DNA from: Alphaproteobacteria bacterium | Lineage (GTDB): Bacteria; Pseudomonadota; Alphaproteobacteria; Rhizobiales; Beijerinckiaceae | Assembly: GCA_016869435.1 (NCBI GenBank) | Contig: VGEB01000001.1 | Coordinates: 1 to 64,000 of the forward strand | Reading direction: 5' to 3' | DNA length: 64,000 nucleotides | Shown: positions 42,864-51,401 of the stretch, piece after piece | Position numbering within the stretch: position 1 is the stretch's first letter | Layout of the letters: each line of letters starts with the position of its first letter | Position numbers and translations under genes: made by a program | Notes under the pieces: generated by a model | The model's database searches: none | What the model saw: only the letters and a program-made list of their open reading frames with translations | What the model was told of the DNA's origin: nothing

Positions 42864-43700
42864 ATGGCCAAGAAGCCGGTCAAGATCACCAGGGAAGCGC
42901 CAGCGAAACGGGAGCCTGAAAGCCGGAGTCGGAAGGCTGAGGCTCCCGTCGCCGCGCCGAACGGCGCCAGTCGCCCCGCCGTCATTGTCGTCGGCGCGGA
43001 CAAGGGCGGGGTCGGCAAGACCACGATCGCCAGAGCGATCCTCGATTTTCTCTCGCTCAACGACATCCATGCGCGCGCCTTTGATACCGAAACGCCGCGT
43101 GGGACGCTTCATCGCTTCCACCCCGACGAGACGATGATCGTCGATCTGACCGAACCCGCAGACCAGATGAAGATCATCGACACGCTGAACACGTCGAAGG
43201 CCAAGGTCAGCGTCATTGACGTGCGCGCCGGCGGCTTGAGCCCTGCGCTCGAGGCGCTCGACGAGATCGGCTTCTTTGACGCGGTGAAGAATGGTGAATT
43301 CCGCTTCGTTTTGCTGCATGTGATCGGCCCCTCCATCTCTTCGCTGGAGGAGATCGCCGAGATCGCGCCCTATGTCGCGGACGCCAATTATTTCATGGTG
43401 AAGAATCACGTCAACGACACGACGTTCTTCGAATGGGATCCACAGACCCACGCGAAATATTTCGAGGACGTCGTCACCTCGGGCGAGATCACCATCCCCA
43501 AACTCAGCGAACTCGCCTACGAGCAGGTCGAACTGTCCGGCGCGCCGTTCTCGACATTCATCGCCAATCAGGATGCACAAGGCCAGCCGGCGGAGCATTC
43601 CTTCGTATTGCGCGGTTATGTGCGGACCTGGCTGGCGCGCGTCGCCGACGAGTTCGAACGAGTCGGCCTTCGCGAACTTGTCAGCGAAAAGCGACGATAG
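42864..43700 (+). CDS. ParA/MinD-like P-loop ATPase
   Basis: A 278-residue protein with a 35-residue basic, proline-containing leader and then AVIVVGADKGGVGKTTIARA, a deviant Walker A with the signature lysine of the ParA/MinD group (residues 47-54). The next block, ARAFDTETPRGTLHRFHPDE, and VSVIDVRAGGLSPALEALDE fill the switch and Walker B positions. AGGAGC precedes ATG 42864. A ParB or septum partner is not nearby. It is followed by a clearly related second gene, so the two probably work together. It is not a plasmid-type segregation locus by context; the cargo is unknown. Confidence 0.82.
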   Translation: MAKKPVKITREAPAKREPESRSRKAEAPVAAPNGASRPAVIVVGADKGGVGKTTIARAILDFLSLNDIHARAFDTETPRGTLHRFHPDETMIVDLTEPADQMKIIDTLNTSKAKVSVIDVRAGGLSPALEALDEIGFFDAVKNGEFRFVLLHVIGPSISSLEEIAEIAPYVADANYFMVKNHVNDTTFFEWDPQTHAKYFEDVVTSGEITIPKLSELAYEQVELSGAPFSTFIANQDAQGQPAEHSFVLRGYVRTWLARVADEFERVGLRELVSEKRR

Positions 43701-43737
43701 AGGTCGCGGGCGCGAGTCATTTCCGGCCAAAGGCGAG

Positions 43738-44451
43738 ATGACGGGCCGCACGCTTGCGTTCTTCGTTTGCTCGCCGCATTCGCGAACGGGCGTCACCACG
43801 GCGGCGCGTTTGCTCACCGATTACTTTTTATCGCGCAATGCGGACATAGAGGGTTTCGACACTGACTTCCGCGACCCACTCTATGCGCTGTTCTTTCCGG
43901 AACGAACGCGCGTCGTCGATCTCAATGACGTCAAGGGACAGATATCCCTCTTTGACCGCCTGCTGGTCGCCGACGAAAGACCGAAGATCGTCGACGTCTG
44001 GCATTCTTCCTATGAGCGCCTGTTCGCGACCATCGCCGAAATCGGCTTTATGGAAGAAGCGCAACGGCTGGGAGTCGAGCCAGTCGTGCTCTTTCAGACC
44101 GACATTGCGCAAAGCGCCGCGAACAGCGCGCTGGTCCTGAAGACCACATGGCCCGATCTCACGATGAGCGTCATTCATAATCGCGGCGCCTCGCCGCTCG
44201 GACCGCACTCGCTCGCCGTCCTTGCGCGCTATCCCGCGAGCGGCAAATTCGTCATTCCGCGCCTCGAGGCGCCAATAGCGCGCGCGCTCGACGACGTCGA
44301 TCTGTCGCTGTCCCGATTCATGAGAGCGCCGCCGCCGGAAATGTCCGTCGTCGTACGCGCGGCGCTCCGTGAATGGCTCTTGCCGATATTCACCCAGTTT
44401 CAGAGCTTCGAATTGCGGCTGGCGCTGCAGTCGAGCCAATGTCTCCGCTAA
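43738..44451 (+). CDS. ParA-like paralogue with degenerate P-loop
   Basis: A 237-residue protein with the same layout as the preceding ATPase: LAFFVCSPHSRTGVTTAARL in place of the Walker A, IEGFDTDFRDPLYALFFPER matching FDTETPRGTLHRFHPDE, and IVDVWHSSYERLFATIAEIG matching VIDVRAGGLSPALEALDE. In the P-loop both lysines of KGGVGKTT are lost (SRTGVTT), so ATP hydrolysis is unlikely. It may be a pseudo-ATPase that pairs with the first protein. AAGGCGAG lies directly before ATG 43738; the gap to the upstream gene is 37 bp. No domain database hit can be claimed. Confidence 0.72.
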   Translation: MTGRTLAFFVCSPHSRTGVTTAARLLTDYFLSRNADIEGFDTDFRDPLYALFFPERTRVVDLNDVKGQISLFDRLLVADERPKIVDVWHSSYERLFATIAEIGFMEEAQRLGVEPVVLFQTDIAQSAANSALVLKTTWPDLTMSVIHNRGASPLGPHSLAVLARYPASGKFVIPRLEAPIARALDDVDLSLSRFMRAPPPEMSVVVRAALREWLLPIFTQFQSFELRLALQSSQCLR

Positions 44452-44461
44452 AGGCCGCGCT

Positions 44462-45511
44462 ATGGACTACCGCAGACTCGGCGACAGCGATCTCTCGGTC
44501 TCCGCAATCTGTCTCGGCTCGATGACGTGGGGAGAGCAGAACACCGAGGCCGAAGGCCACGCGCAATTGGATTATGCGTTCGACTGCGGCGTCAATTTCA
44601 TCGACACGGCGGAAATCTATTCCATTCCCCCGCGGCGAGAGACTCAAGGGTCGACTGAACGCATCATCGGCAGCTGGCTCGCCGCGCGCAGGAACCGCGA
44701 CAAAGCTGTCATCGCCACCAAGATCGCCGGACGCGGCGACGCCAACTGGCTGCGTCCCGGAGGAGTCGGGACCGTTCTCGACGCCGCGAACATCAATGTT
44801 GCGATCGAGGGCTCGCTAAAACGGCTGCAGACCGACTACATCGATCTGTATCAGCTGCACTGGCCGGATCGCTCGCTGCCGCTTTGGGGCGCGGGCGGCA
44901 CGACCTATCGGCGACCGACCAAGCGCGACGAAGTACCGATCGAAGAGACGCTCGAATCGCTGGCGCGGCTGGTCAAGGCGGGCAAGGTTCGCCACATCGG
45001 CCTTTCCAACGAAACTCCGTGGGGCGTCGCGCGCTTCCTGCGCGCCGCCGAGCTTGATCGCGGGCCGCGAGTCGTTACCGTTCAAAACGCCTATAATCTT
45101 CTCAACCGCACGTTCGAGATGGGTCTCGCCGAATTCGCCGAACGCGAACATGTCGGGTTGCTCGCCTATTCGCCGCTTGCCCAGGGCTACCTCACCGGCA
45201 AATATCAGGGCGGGGCGCGGCCGCCCGGCGCGCGCACCACGCTGTTCGAGCGCGCGCAGCGTTACGAGCAGCCGGAAGTCGAACAAGCGATCAGCGCCTA
45301 TCTGGCGCTCGCGCGTGATATCGGCGTCGATCCGGCGCAGCTCGCAATCGCCTTCGTCACGTCGCGGCCCTTCGTGACTTCAAACATCATTGGCGCGACG
45401 ACGATGGCGCAGCTCAAAACCGACCTTGCCTCGGCAGAGTTCGCAGTCACGCCGGAAATCGAGCGGCGCATCGACGCGATCCATGCGGTCCGCAGCAACC
45501 CCGCGCCATGA
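44462..45511 (+). CDS. Aldo/keto reductase (Tas-like)
   Basis: A 349-residue NADPH-dependent oxidoreductase of the AKR superfamily. Catalytic tetrad: Asp and Tyr in FIDTAEIYSIP, Lys in AVIATKIAG and His in LYQLHWPDRS. The GSMTWGEQNTEAEGHAQLDY opening and the FGAGGTTYRRP-like insertion (LPLWGAGGTTYRRPTKRDE) place it near E. coli Tas/YgdS. The substrate is unknown. It starts 10 bp after the ParA-like pair and its stop overlaps the GNAT gene by 4 bp. Confidence 0.9.
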   Translation: MDYRRLGDSDLSVSAICLGSMTWGEQNTEAEGHAQLDYAFDCGVNFIDTAEIYSIPPRRETQGSTERIIGSWLAARRNRDKAVIATKIAGRGDANWLRPGGVGTVLDAANINVAIEGSLKRLQTDYIDLYQLHWPDRSLPLWGAGGTTYRRPTKRDEVPIEETLESLARLVKAGKVRHIGLSNETPWGVARFLRAAELDRGPRVVTVQNAYNLLNRTFEMGLAEFAEREHVGLLAYSPLAQGYLTGKYQGGARPPGARTTLFERAQRYEQPEVEQAISAYLALARDIGVDPAQLAIAFVTSRPFVTSNIIGATTMAQLKTDLASAEFAVTPEIERRIDAIHAVRSNPAP

Positions 45512-46008
45512 CTGAAAGCGCAACGCTTCGCGAAGAAACAGCCGAGGATCATCCGGCCGTACGCGAGCTGCTCACCGCGGCCTTCGAGCGATCCGGCGAG
45601 GCCGAACTCGTCGATGCGCTGCGCAACGAAGGCGACTTGGTCTTGGGCTGCGTCGCCGCCGTCGACGGCCTCATCGTCGGCTACGCCGCCCTGTCCAGGG
45701 TGAGAGCTCCCTTTCCGGCGCTTGGGCTCGGTCCTGTCGCAGTCGCCGCGGCCTATCGATGCAAAGGCGTCGCCGGCGCTCTCTTGCGCTGGAGCTTGGC
45801 GCGTGCGCAGAACGATCAGTGGCGCGGGGTTTTTGTGCTGGGCGACAGCGCCTTCTATGGCCGTTTCGGATTCCGACCGGAACTTGCCGCCGGCTTCAGC
45901 TCGCCATACGCGTGCCCGCGTTTCATGGCGCTCGCGCTCAACGGCGCGCTTCCCGACAAAAAAGGACCGGTCGATTATGCGCCAGCCTTCGGCCGGCCCT
46001 GCGTCTGA
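45508..46008 (+). CDS. GNAT-family N-acetyltransferase
   Basis: A 166-residue protein of the YhbS-like GNAT group. It has LREETAEDHPAVRELLTAAF at the N-terminus and LGPVAVAAAYRCKGVAGALL with the acetyl-CoA pyrophosphate loop (usual R/Q-x-x-G-x-G/A as YRCKGVAGA), then GVFVLGDSAFYGRFGFRPEL. The substrate is unknown. It is translationally coupled to the aldo/keto reductase and converges with yqgE. Confidence 0.88.
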   Translation: MTESATLREETAEDHPAVRELLTAAFERSGEAELVDALRNEGDLVLGCVAAVDGLIVGYAALSRVRAPFPALGLGPVAVAAAYRCKGVAGALLRWSLARAQNDQWRGVFVLGDSAFYGRFGFRPELAAGFSSPYACPRFMALALNGALPDKKGPVDYAPAFGRPCV

Positions 46009-46011
46009 CGA

Positions 46012-46623
46012 TCACGCGTGTCCCGCGTTCGACGACAGCCGTTCGGGATCGACGCCGATCGAGCGCAAGGCGCGCGCATATTTCGTCGCGAGGTCCCGGT
46101 CGAACAGCAAGGCGGGATCGGCAGGGCAATTCAGCCAGCCGTTGCGCTGGATCTCTTCTTCGAGTTGGCCAGCGTCCCAGCCCGCATAGCCGAGCGCGAG
46201 CAGCGCCCGGTCGGGTCCGCGTCCCGCCGCGATGGCGCGCAGAATGTCGATCGTCGCGGTGAGAGACACGCCATCGTCGATCGGCAGCGTCGAATTGTCC
46301 AGGAAGAAATCCGGCGAATGCAGCACGAAACCGCGGTCGGTCTGCACCGGCCCGCCAGAGAGCACCTGGATGTCTTCGGCGCGGCGCGGCAGGCTGATGC
46401 GCTCCTCGGGAGCGATCACCTGAAGCTGCACCAAAAGATCCGGAAAATTGCGAACGCGGGCCGGCTGGTTGACCACGATGCCCATAGCGCCGTCTTCCGA
46501 ATGGGCGCAGAGATAAATCACCGACCGCGCGAAGCGCTGATCCAACATGCTCGGCATCGCAATGAGCAATTGGCCGTCGAGAAAGCGGCGCTCAGCGGGA
46601 CGAGCGCTTTGGCTTTCGCTCAT
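46012..46623 (-). CDS. yqgE: YqgE/AlgH family protein
   Basis: A 203-residue protein with [40 protein letters not shown] and [20 protein letters not shown], the UPF0301 signature blocks. The family is widespread; its biochemical role is unsettled. ATG 46623 fits the family N-terminus; an upstream Met at 46662 would add 13 residues. It runs divergently from the DsbD-N-like gene. Confidence 0.93.
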   Translation of the reverse strand: MSESQSARPAERRFLDGQLLIAMPSMLDQRFARSVIYLCAHSEDGAMGIVVNQPARVRNFPDLLVQLQVIAPEERISLPRRAEDIQVLSGGPVQTDRGFVLHSPDFFLDNSTLPIDDGVSLTATIDILRAIAAGRGPDRALLALGYAGWDAGQLEEEIQRNGWLNCPADPALLFDRDLATKYARALRSIGVDPERLSSNAGHA

Positions 46624-46753
46624 CGGCCCCGCGAAATCTTGCTTCTTGCCGGCTGCCCTCATAGGGTCATGCTACGCTCGCCGCGTCTCAAGAACAAGCG
46701 GCGCGAATCGCGTAACTGACTGCCTTGACTGAAGGACGGGCCGCCGCAGACCT

Positions 46754-47563
46754 ATGACGCGCTCAATATTCCTGATCGTCGCGCCACTTGCAGCAACGCT
46801 CGCGCAGGGCCTTTCGACGGAGTCGCTCGCCAAGAGCGCCACTTTCGCTTCCCCGATCGTTAAGAGCGTAGCGTCCAGCGCTCGGCTTCTCTCGGCCGGC
46901 CCTCCGCAAGGCGGCGCGTATCGCGCCGCCGTCGAGATCGCGCTCGATCCGAAGACGATCACCTATTGGCGTCAGCCAGGCGAGGCTGGCTCGGCGCCGA
47001 CGTTCGACTTCTCGAAATCCGTGAATGTCGCCAAGGTCGAACCGTCATTTCCGGCGCCCAAACATATCGATGAGGCCGGAACCATCGTCGCCGGCTACGA
47101 CTCCGGCGTCCTTCTCCCATTGAAAGTGACGCCGCGCGATCCGAACGCGCCGGTGACGCTCAATCTCACGCTCGGTTACGCGTCCTGCGGCAAAATCTGC
47201 CTGCCCGCGCGCGCCGATCTGTCGCTGGAGCTGCCGCGCGACGGCGCGTCTCCGCATGCGGCGGCGATCACTGAGGCGGAACGGCTGGTGCCGAAAAAGC
47301 TCACCGCGGAGGAAGCGAAAAAGCGCTTTGCGCTGTCGCGCAATGGCGCGCACGGCTCATGGCGGCTTCGCTATCTCGGACCCGGCAAGGCGCAGGATCT
47401 CTTCGCAGAAGCGTCGGAGCCGTTCTTCATCGAGAGCGCGCGCGCCGGAGAGGAATTCGAACTTAAGCTTTTTTCCGGCGACGCTCCAGCCAAGGCCGCC
47501 GATGCGACGCTGACGATCGTCACCGACGCCGGCGCCTTCGAGGCTCCGGCGCGGCTGGAATAG
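46754..47563 (+). CDS. Exported DsbD N-terminal-domain-like protein
   Basis: A 269-residue protein with a signal-like N-terminus (SIFLIVAPLAATLAQGLSTE) and a DsbD-alpha/ScsB-like immunoglobulin fold. It has RAAVEIALDPKTITYWRQPG, PLKVTPRDPNAPVTLNLTLG and the redox pair CGKIC in LGYASCGKICLPARADLSLE. In full DsbD this domain passes electrons from the membrane part to DsbC-type partners; here the membrane and thioredoxin domains are missing, so the protein must rely on a separate partner or bind metal instead. It ends 21 bp from a convergent glycosyltransferase. Confidence 0.82.
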   Translation: MTRSIFLIVAPLAATLAQGLSTESLAKSATFASPIVKSVASSARLLSAGPPQGGAYRAAVEIALDPKTITYWRQPGEAGSAPTFDFSKSVNVAKVEPSFPAPKHIDEAGTIVAGYDSGVLLPLKVTPRDPNAPVTLNLTLGYASCGKICLPARADLSLELPRDGASPHAAAITEAERLVPKKLTAEEAKKRFALSRNGAHGSWRLRYLGPGKAQDLFAEASEPFFIESARAGEEFELKLFSGDAPAKAADATLTIVTDAGAFEAPARLE

Positions 47564-47584
47564 AAGCGCGCCTCGGCTCTCGCC

Positions 47585-48883
47585 CTACTCAACTTCCGCG
47601 TCGATCGGCGCTGAAGGCTCATGATCGAGCTTCGGCGTGCGCTTGAACGTCGATTTGCGTCCGCGCAGGGTCTGCAAAATCTTCGCGCCATTAGCGAAGG
47701 CGAGATAGATCATCAGCGGCGGAATCGATGCGACCGTTTTCAGATAATCCAAGATGGTCCCGCGCTTGAGCGCCAGATAGGGTGGAAGCGTCATGCCAAG
47801 CGCCACCAGCACCGTCATGATCCCCACGACCTCCAGCAGGTCTGCGTAGGGCGCGAGAGAACCGTGTAGAATAACGCCAAGAACAAAGGCGATGAATCCG
47901 ATTGCGGCCGTGGGGAAGAAAACCTGATGGGCGATGAGAGAGATCGCCATCACCCGGCGCGTCAGGCTCCAGGGCGAGCGCCAGATCGGCAAAATGTTTT
48001 TTTGCGCGACCTGCACAAAACCATTAGACCAGCGCCTTTGCTGACGGCGGAAGTCGCGAATTCCCTCCGGCACCTGACCGGGGATCGGCGGCTCGGACAC
48101 GAACAGCCCGCGCCAACCTTTGAGCGCCGCCCGCACGGTGAGATCGAGATCCTCGCACAGCGAATAGTCCGACCAGCCGCCAGCGTCCTCGATCGTCGCG
48201 CGCCGCCATATGCCGCCTGTTCCGTTGAACTGGAAGAGCCAGCCGGCATGGGCCCGCGAGCGCTGCTCGATGAGATAATGCCCGTCCTGCACAAGACCCT
48301 GTGCGCGCGTCAGCCAGTTCTTTTCGAAATTCTGGAACTCGCAGCGCGACTGCACGAAGCCGACGCGATCGTCGGTGAGAAATAGCGGGACCGTGCGCCT
48401 CAGCCAATTGGACGGCGGACGGAAGTCGGCGTCGAGCATCGCCACGAAGGGTTCATCCGTGATCGCGAGGCCGTGCGCGCAGGCGCCAGCCTTAAATCCC
48501 GAGCGGTCGGCGCGCCGCACATGATCGATTACCGCGCCGCCGGCGCGAAGCTCCGCCGCCACCGCGTCGGCGCGCGCGCTGGTCTCGTCGGTGGAATCAT
48601 CGAGAAGCTGGATGCGCAGCTTTTCCTTGGGCCAATCCAGAAGCGCGACGCAGCGCAATGATTGCTCGGTGACGAGCGGCTCGTTGAACACGGGGATTTG
48701 CAGTAGAACGCGCGGCAAATCCCTGTCTGGCGTCGCGGGCGCTTCCGAATCGCGAATGCGCCGTAACTGGTCATATAAGAAGCGGCCGATGACGACGAGA
48801 AAACCGGCCCCGATCGCCAGCACGATCGCCGTGCTGAGCATCACGACCGCGTCGATGAGGAATTGAAAAAGCCCCAGCACCAA
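47585..48883 (-). CDS. Membrane glycosyltransferase, GT2 cellulose-synthase-like
   Basis: A 432-residue processive-type GT2. There is one N-terminal membrane helix (VVMLSTAIVLAIGAGFLVVI), then the catalytic core VLLQIPVFNEPLVTEQSLRC, FVAMLDADFRPPSNWLRRTV (DxD), FNGTGGIWRRATIEDAGGWS (with EDLDLTVRA acting as catalytic ED) and RRQQRRWSNGFVQ (QxxRW). Four C-terminal helices follow. This set is found in beta-glucan, mannan and glucosyl-lipid synthases. It is the last gene of the lipid operon and lies 5 bp after the GT21-like gene, so its product is probably a glycolipid or a surface polysaccharide linked to that lipid. Confidence 0.88.
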   Translation of the reverse strand: MVLGLFQFLIDAVVMLSTAIVLAIGAGFLVVIGRFLYDQLRRIRDSEAPATPDRDLPRVLLQIPVFNEPLVTEQSLRCVALLDWPKEKLRIQLLDDSTDETSARADAVAAELRAGGAVIDHVRRADRSGFKAGACAHGLAITDEPFVAMLDADFRPPSNWLRRTVPLFLTDDRVGFVQSRCEFQNFEKNWLTRAQGLVQDGHYLIEQRSRAHAGWLFQFNGTGGIWRRATIEDAGGWSDYSLCEDLDLTVRAALKGWRGLFVSEPPIPGQVPEGIRDFRRQQRRWSNGFVQVAQKNILPIWRSPWSLTRRVMAISLIAHQVFFPTAAIGFIAFVLGVILHGSLAPYADLLEVVGIMTVLVALGMTLPPYLALKRGTILDYLKTVASIPPLMIYLAFANGAKILQTLRGRKSTFKRTPKLDHEPSAPIDAEVE

Positions 48884-48888
48884 ACGGC

Positions 48889-50046
48889 CTATCCTTCTTC
48901 ATAGGGAACCGGCGAAGGCCTCGCTCCCGCGCGCGCGTTCACGCTGTCCTTGGCCCAGACCACTCGGTCGGTGATCCAGGCGTTCAACCAGACCGCCAGC
49001 ATCGTCGCCTCGCGAACAACAAACACCGCAGGCGCCAACCAGGATAACTGCCATCCTTTGGCCATAGAAAGCAATGTCTCGACCGCAAACCACAGGAAAA
49101 GGGTCGCCGAGGCCGCGACGGCGGGGGTGAGGCCGACGAGCGGCGCCGCCAGCGCGGAGGCCATAACCGCTGGAACTGCTTGGCATATTGGCTCGGCCAA
49201 GAAGGAAATGATTTCGTCGTTGCGGCGGATAACCATCCAACGCAATTGCCGGTGATAGACGTCCGCGAAGTTGCGAACGCCAAGCTCCTGCCGGACGGGC
49301 CGATGGGAGAAAACCGGCCGCTTGCCGATCCGTCGCATCGCCTTCGCCAAGGCGTTGTCTTCGCCGACCGTGTGGGAGATTGCGTCGAAGCCGCCAGCGC
49401 GCAGGAAATCGGATCGCCTGAACAGCATGATTTTTCCGATGCCGTGTCCCTGCCCCAACGCCGAGGCGAGAAACAATATGCGCGCATGCGGTCCGTTGAT
49501 GATCGCGGCTTCGACATGAGCGGCAAAATTTTCGAGCCGCGCGCAATAGGGAATGGCGCAGACGAGCCCGACGTCATCGGTCAGGTTCCGCATGTGCTGC
49601 GCCATCGCATCCGGCTCAAGCAACACATTCGCGTCCTTCATGAAGATGACGTCTTGAGTCGCCTGCATGAAGGGCGCGTAAAGATTATCCACCTTGGGAC
49701 TTACGGCGAATTTCGCGGTCGAAAGAAGAATGCGCGACGCGACAGCCGGATGACGCGCGAAAATGGCGCGCATGTGCTGGACCGCGGGCGCGTCGAGGTC
49801 TGTTGCGGACGCTGTCACATCGAAATCGCGATAGTGCTGCGTCAGCGCAGACTCTTGCGTGCGGTCGAATTCTTTTTCGAGAAGCTTGACCGGAAGAACG
49901 ATCGAGACCGCCGGCTGGTCTCGCCGCGTGGCGCGGCGGGCGGCGATTCGAGGTTGGGCGATTGTCGCCGCGACCGAAACAAACAGCAAAGCGATAGCGA
50001 TGATCCAATAGATCGCCGCCGCCCACATGATGAGATCGAAGATCAC
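48889..50046 (-). CDS. Ceramide-glucosyltransferase-like GT21 enzyme
   Basis: A 385-residue membrane glycosyltransferase. GTG 50046 overlaps the SDR stop by 4 bp (GTGA); the longer open frame reaching 50514 is an out-of-frame reading of the SDR. Motifs of the ceramide glucosyltransferase family: AVSIVLPVKLLEKEFDRTQE, KVDNLYAPFMQATQDVIFMK with the DxD-like KDAN, HTVGEDNALAKAMRRIG (D3) and YHRQLRWMVIRR ((Q/R)xxRW). It has an N-terminal helix and three or so near the C-terminus. HpnI of hopanoid pathways belongs to the same family, so sphingolipid-like, hopanoid or other lipid acceptors are all open. Confidence 0.85.
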   Translation of the reverse strand: MIFDLIMWAAAIYWIIAIALLFVSVAATIAQPRIAARRATRRDQPAVSIVLPVKLLEKEFDRTQESALTQHYRDFDVTASATDLDAPAVQHMRAIFARHPAVASRILLSTAKFAVSPKVDNLYAPFMQATQDVIFMKDANVLLEPDAMAQHMRNLTDDVGLVCAIPYCARLENFAAHVEAAIINGPHARILFLASALGQGHGIGKIMLFRRSDFLRAGGFDAISHTVGEDNALAKAMRRIGKRPVFSHRPVRQELGVRNFADVYHRQLRWMVIRRNDEIISFLAEPICQAVPAVMASALAAPLVGLTPAVAASATLFLWFAVETLLSMAKGWQLSWLAPAVFVVREATMLAVWLNAWITDRVVWAKDSVNARAGARPSPVPYEEG

Positions 50047-50954
50047 TTTTCGCCGCGCTCCGACGTCTCCGGCACTTCGGCGGGAAACTGCCGCATGACG
50101 CCGTCGACCAGCGCCGCCGGCAGGAAGGAGAACATGCGCATCGCCCAGTACATGTAAAGCGGAAAGGCGATGACGTTGCGACGGCGTTGGAGCCCGCTCT
50201 TGATGATGCGTGCGGCTTCTTCGTCGGAGATGGCGCCGGGCTGCCAGGACTCGGCGCCCGCCGACGCCGGCGTTTTTTCGATGGCGCGCGCCGAGAAGGG
50301 CGTCTTCACGATGGTGCGCGCCGACATGGGCGTCTTCACATAGCCCGGCACGATCAGCGCGACATGCACGCCATAAGGCGCGAGCTGGGCGCGCAGGCAG
50401 TCCGCCCACATGTGAACGCACGCCTTCGCCGCGCAATAGGCCGGCGAATGGGGCAGCGCGCGCACGCCAGCCATCGAGCCCACGATCGCGATCCTGCCGC
50501 TCTTGCGCGCGCACATCAGCGATATGGCCGGCTCGACGGTGTTGAAGACGCCGGCGACGTTGATCGCGAGCATGGCGCGCACCGCTTCGGGCGTTTCGAG
50601 AAGCTGGCCGGGCGACAGCCCCGTCGAGACGCCGGCGTTGGCCACAAGAATGTCGAGCGGACGTCTTTCATGCGCAGACTGAATGATGCGCGCCACATTG
50701 TCGCGATCGCGCACGTCGGCGACATGCGTCTCGGCCTCTTCAGCGCCAGCAGCGAGACAGGCGTGCGCGGCCGCCTCAAGCCGCTCGGCGTCGCGGCCGA
50801 GCAGGACAAGGCACGCGCCGTCGCGCGCATAGGCGAGCGCCAGGGCGCGGCCGATGCCGCTCGACGCACCGGTGATGAGCAGGCGCATCCCCCCTCGCGA
50901 GCGGGGGTCGGTCGCCGAGGGCGAACCAGCAGGCATGCTTTGCTCGACGCCCAT
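50043..50954 (-). CDS. Short-chain dehydrogenase/reductase with internal tandem repeat
   Basis: A 303-residue SDR. MRLLITGASSGIGRALALAY is the Rossmann TGxxxGIG motif, ILVANAGVSTG is NNAG-like, and SPAYCAAKACVHMWADCLRA holds YxxxK with an upstream Ser. The C-terminal region LPAALVDGVMRQFPAEV resembles 3-ketodihydrosphingosine reductase-type SDRs. Between about 205 and 235 three decapeptide copies occur, KTPMSARTIV, KTPFSARAIE and KTPASAGAES, encoded by 30-bp tandem repeats at 50251-50340. The start at 50954 has a GGGG ribosome site; Met at 50888 (MRLLITG) is an alternative. Role: probably a ketoacyl or ketosphinganine-type reduction in this operon. Confidence 0.87.
   Translation of the reverse strand: MGVEQSMPAGSPSATDPRSRGGMRLLITGASSGIGRALALAYARDGACLVLLGRDAERLEAAAHACLAAGAEEAETHVADVRDRDNVARIIQSAHERRPLDILVANAGVSTGLSPGQLLETPEAVRAMLAINVAGVFNTVEPAISLMCARKSGRIAIVGSMAGVRALPHSPAYCAAKACVHMWADCLRAQLAPYGVHVALIVPGYVKTPMSARTIVKTPFSARAIEKTPASAGAESWQPGAISDEEAARIIKSGLQRRRNVIAFPLYMYWAMRMFSFLPAALVDGVMRQFPAEVPETSERGEK
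50251..50340 (-). repeat. 30-bp coding tandem repeat inside the SDR gene
   Basis: Two close copies (50281-50310 and 50311-50340, each containing GCGCGCCGA and GGGCGTCTTCAC) and a more diverged third (50251-50280) lie in frame within the SDR gene. They lengthen the substrate-loop region by about 20 residues compared with an ordinary SDR. Confidence 0.8.
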
Positions 50955-50957
50955 CCG

Positions 50958-51401
50958 TTACCCCGCCCCGGACGGCTTCGCCGCCCGACCCTCCCCCTCC
51001 AGGAGAGGGTGAAAACGCAGAGTCGCCTCGCCGATAATGCCGGGCGCTCGCGCCGCGCCATAGGCAATGAGACGGACGAAAATCTCATTCTCGGTCGCGC
51101 GCAGCACGCGCCCCGACAGCCTGACAGTGTCGCCACGCAGGATCGGCTGCACGAATTTTCCGGCGAGCGAAGAGATGACGAGGTCGCCGCGCCATGCTCT
51201 CAACATCGGCTCGAAAGCGGCGAGGAGCTTCATGCCATGCACCGGCGGCGCGGAGAGGCCGATCGCCGCCGCCACCGCATCGTCGAGATGCAAGGGATTG
51301 GCGTCGCCCGAAACCTCGGCATAGCGTGCCAGCGCCGGCGCGTCGAAGGGACCGATGATCGTTTCGGGAAGCGTGTCGCCGACCTTGACGCCGCCGCTCA
51401 T
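50958..51401 (-). CDS. MaoC-like hot-dog dehydratase
   Basis: A 147-residue protein of the (R)-specific enoyl hydratase/dehydratase type. YAEVSGDANPLHLDDAVAAA gives the hydratase-2 motif with catalytic Asp and His, and PVHGMKLLAAFEPML is the usual next element. The last 12 residues (EGEGRAAKPSGAG) come from a GC-rich intergenic repeat read as coding sequence. It likely dehydrates 3-hydroxyacyl-ACP/CoA, and is coupled to the preceding hot-dog gene by a 4-bp overlap. Confidence 0.85.
   Translation of the reverse strand: MSGGVKVGDTLPETIIGPFDAPALARYAEVSGDANPLHLDDAVAAAIGLSAPPVHGMKLLAAFEPMLRAWRGDLVISSLAGKFVQPILRGDTVRLSGRVLRATENEIFVRLIAYGAARAPGIIGEATLRFHPLLEGEGRAAKPSGAG

Noticed and set aside
50047-50514. 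N-terminal extension of the GT21-like frame
   Set aside because: It overlaps the SDR gene in another frame; the GTGA coupling at 50046 gives a complete protein.
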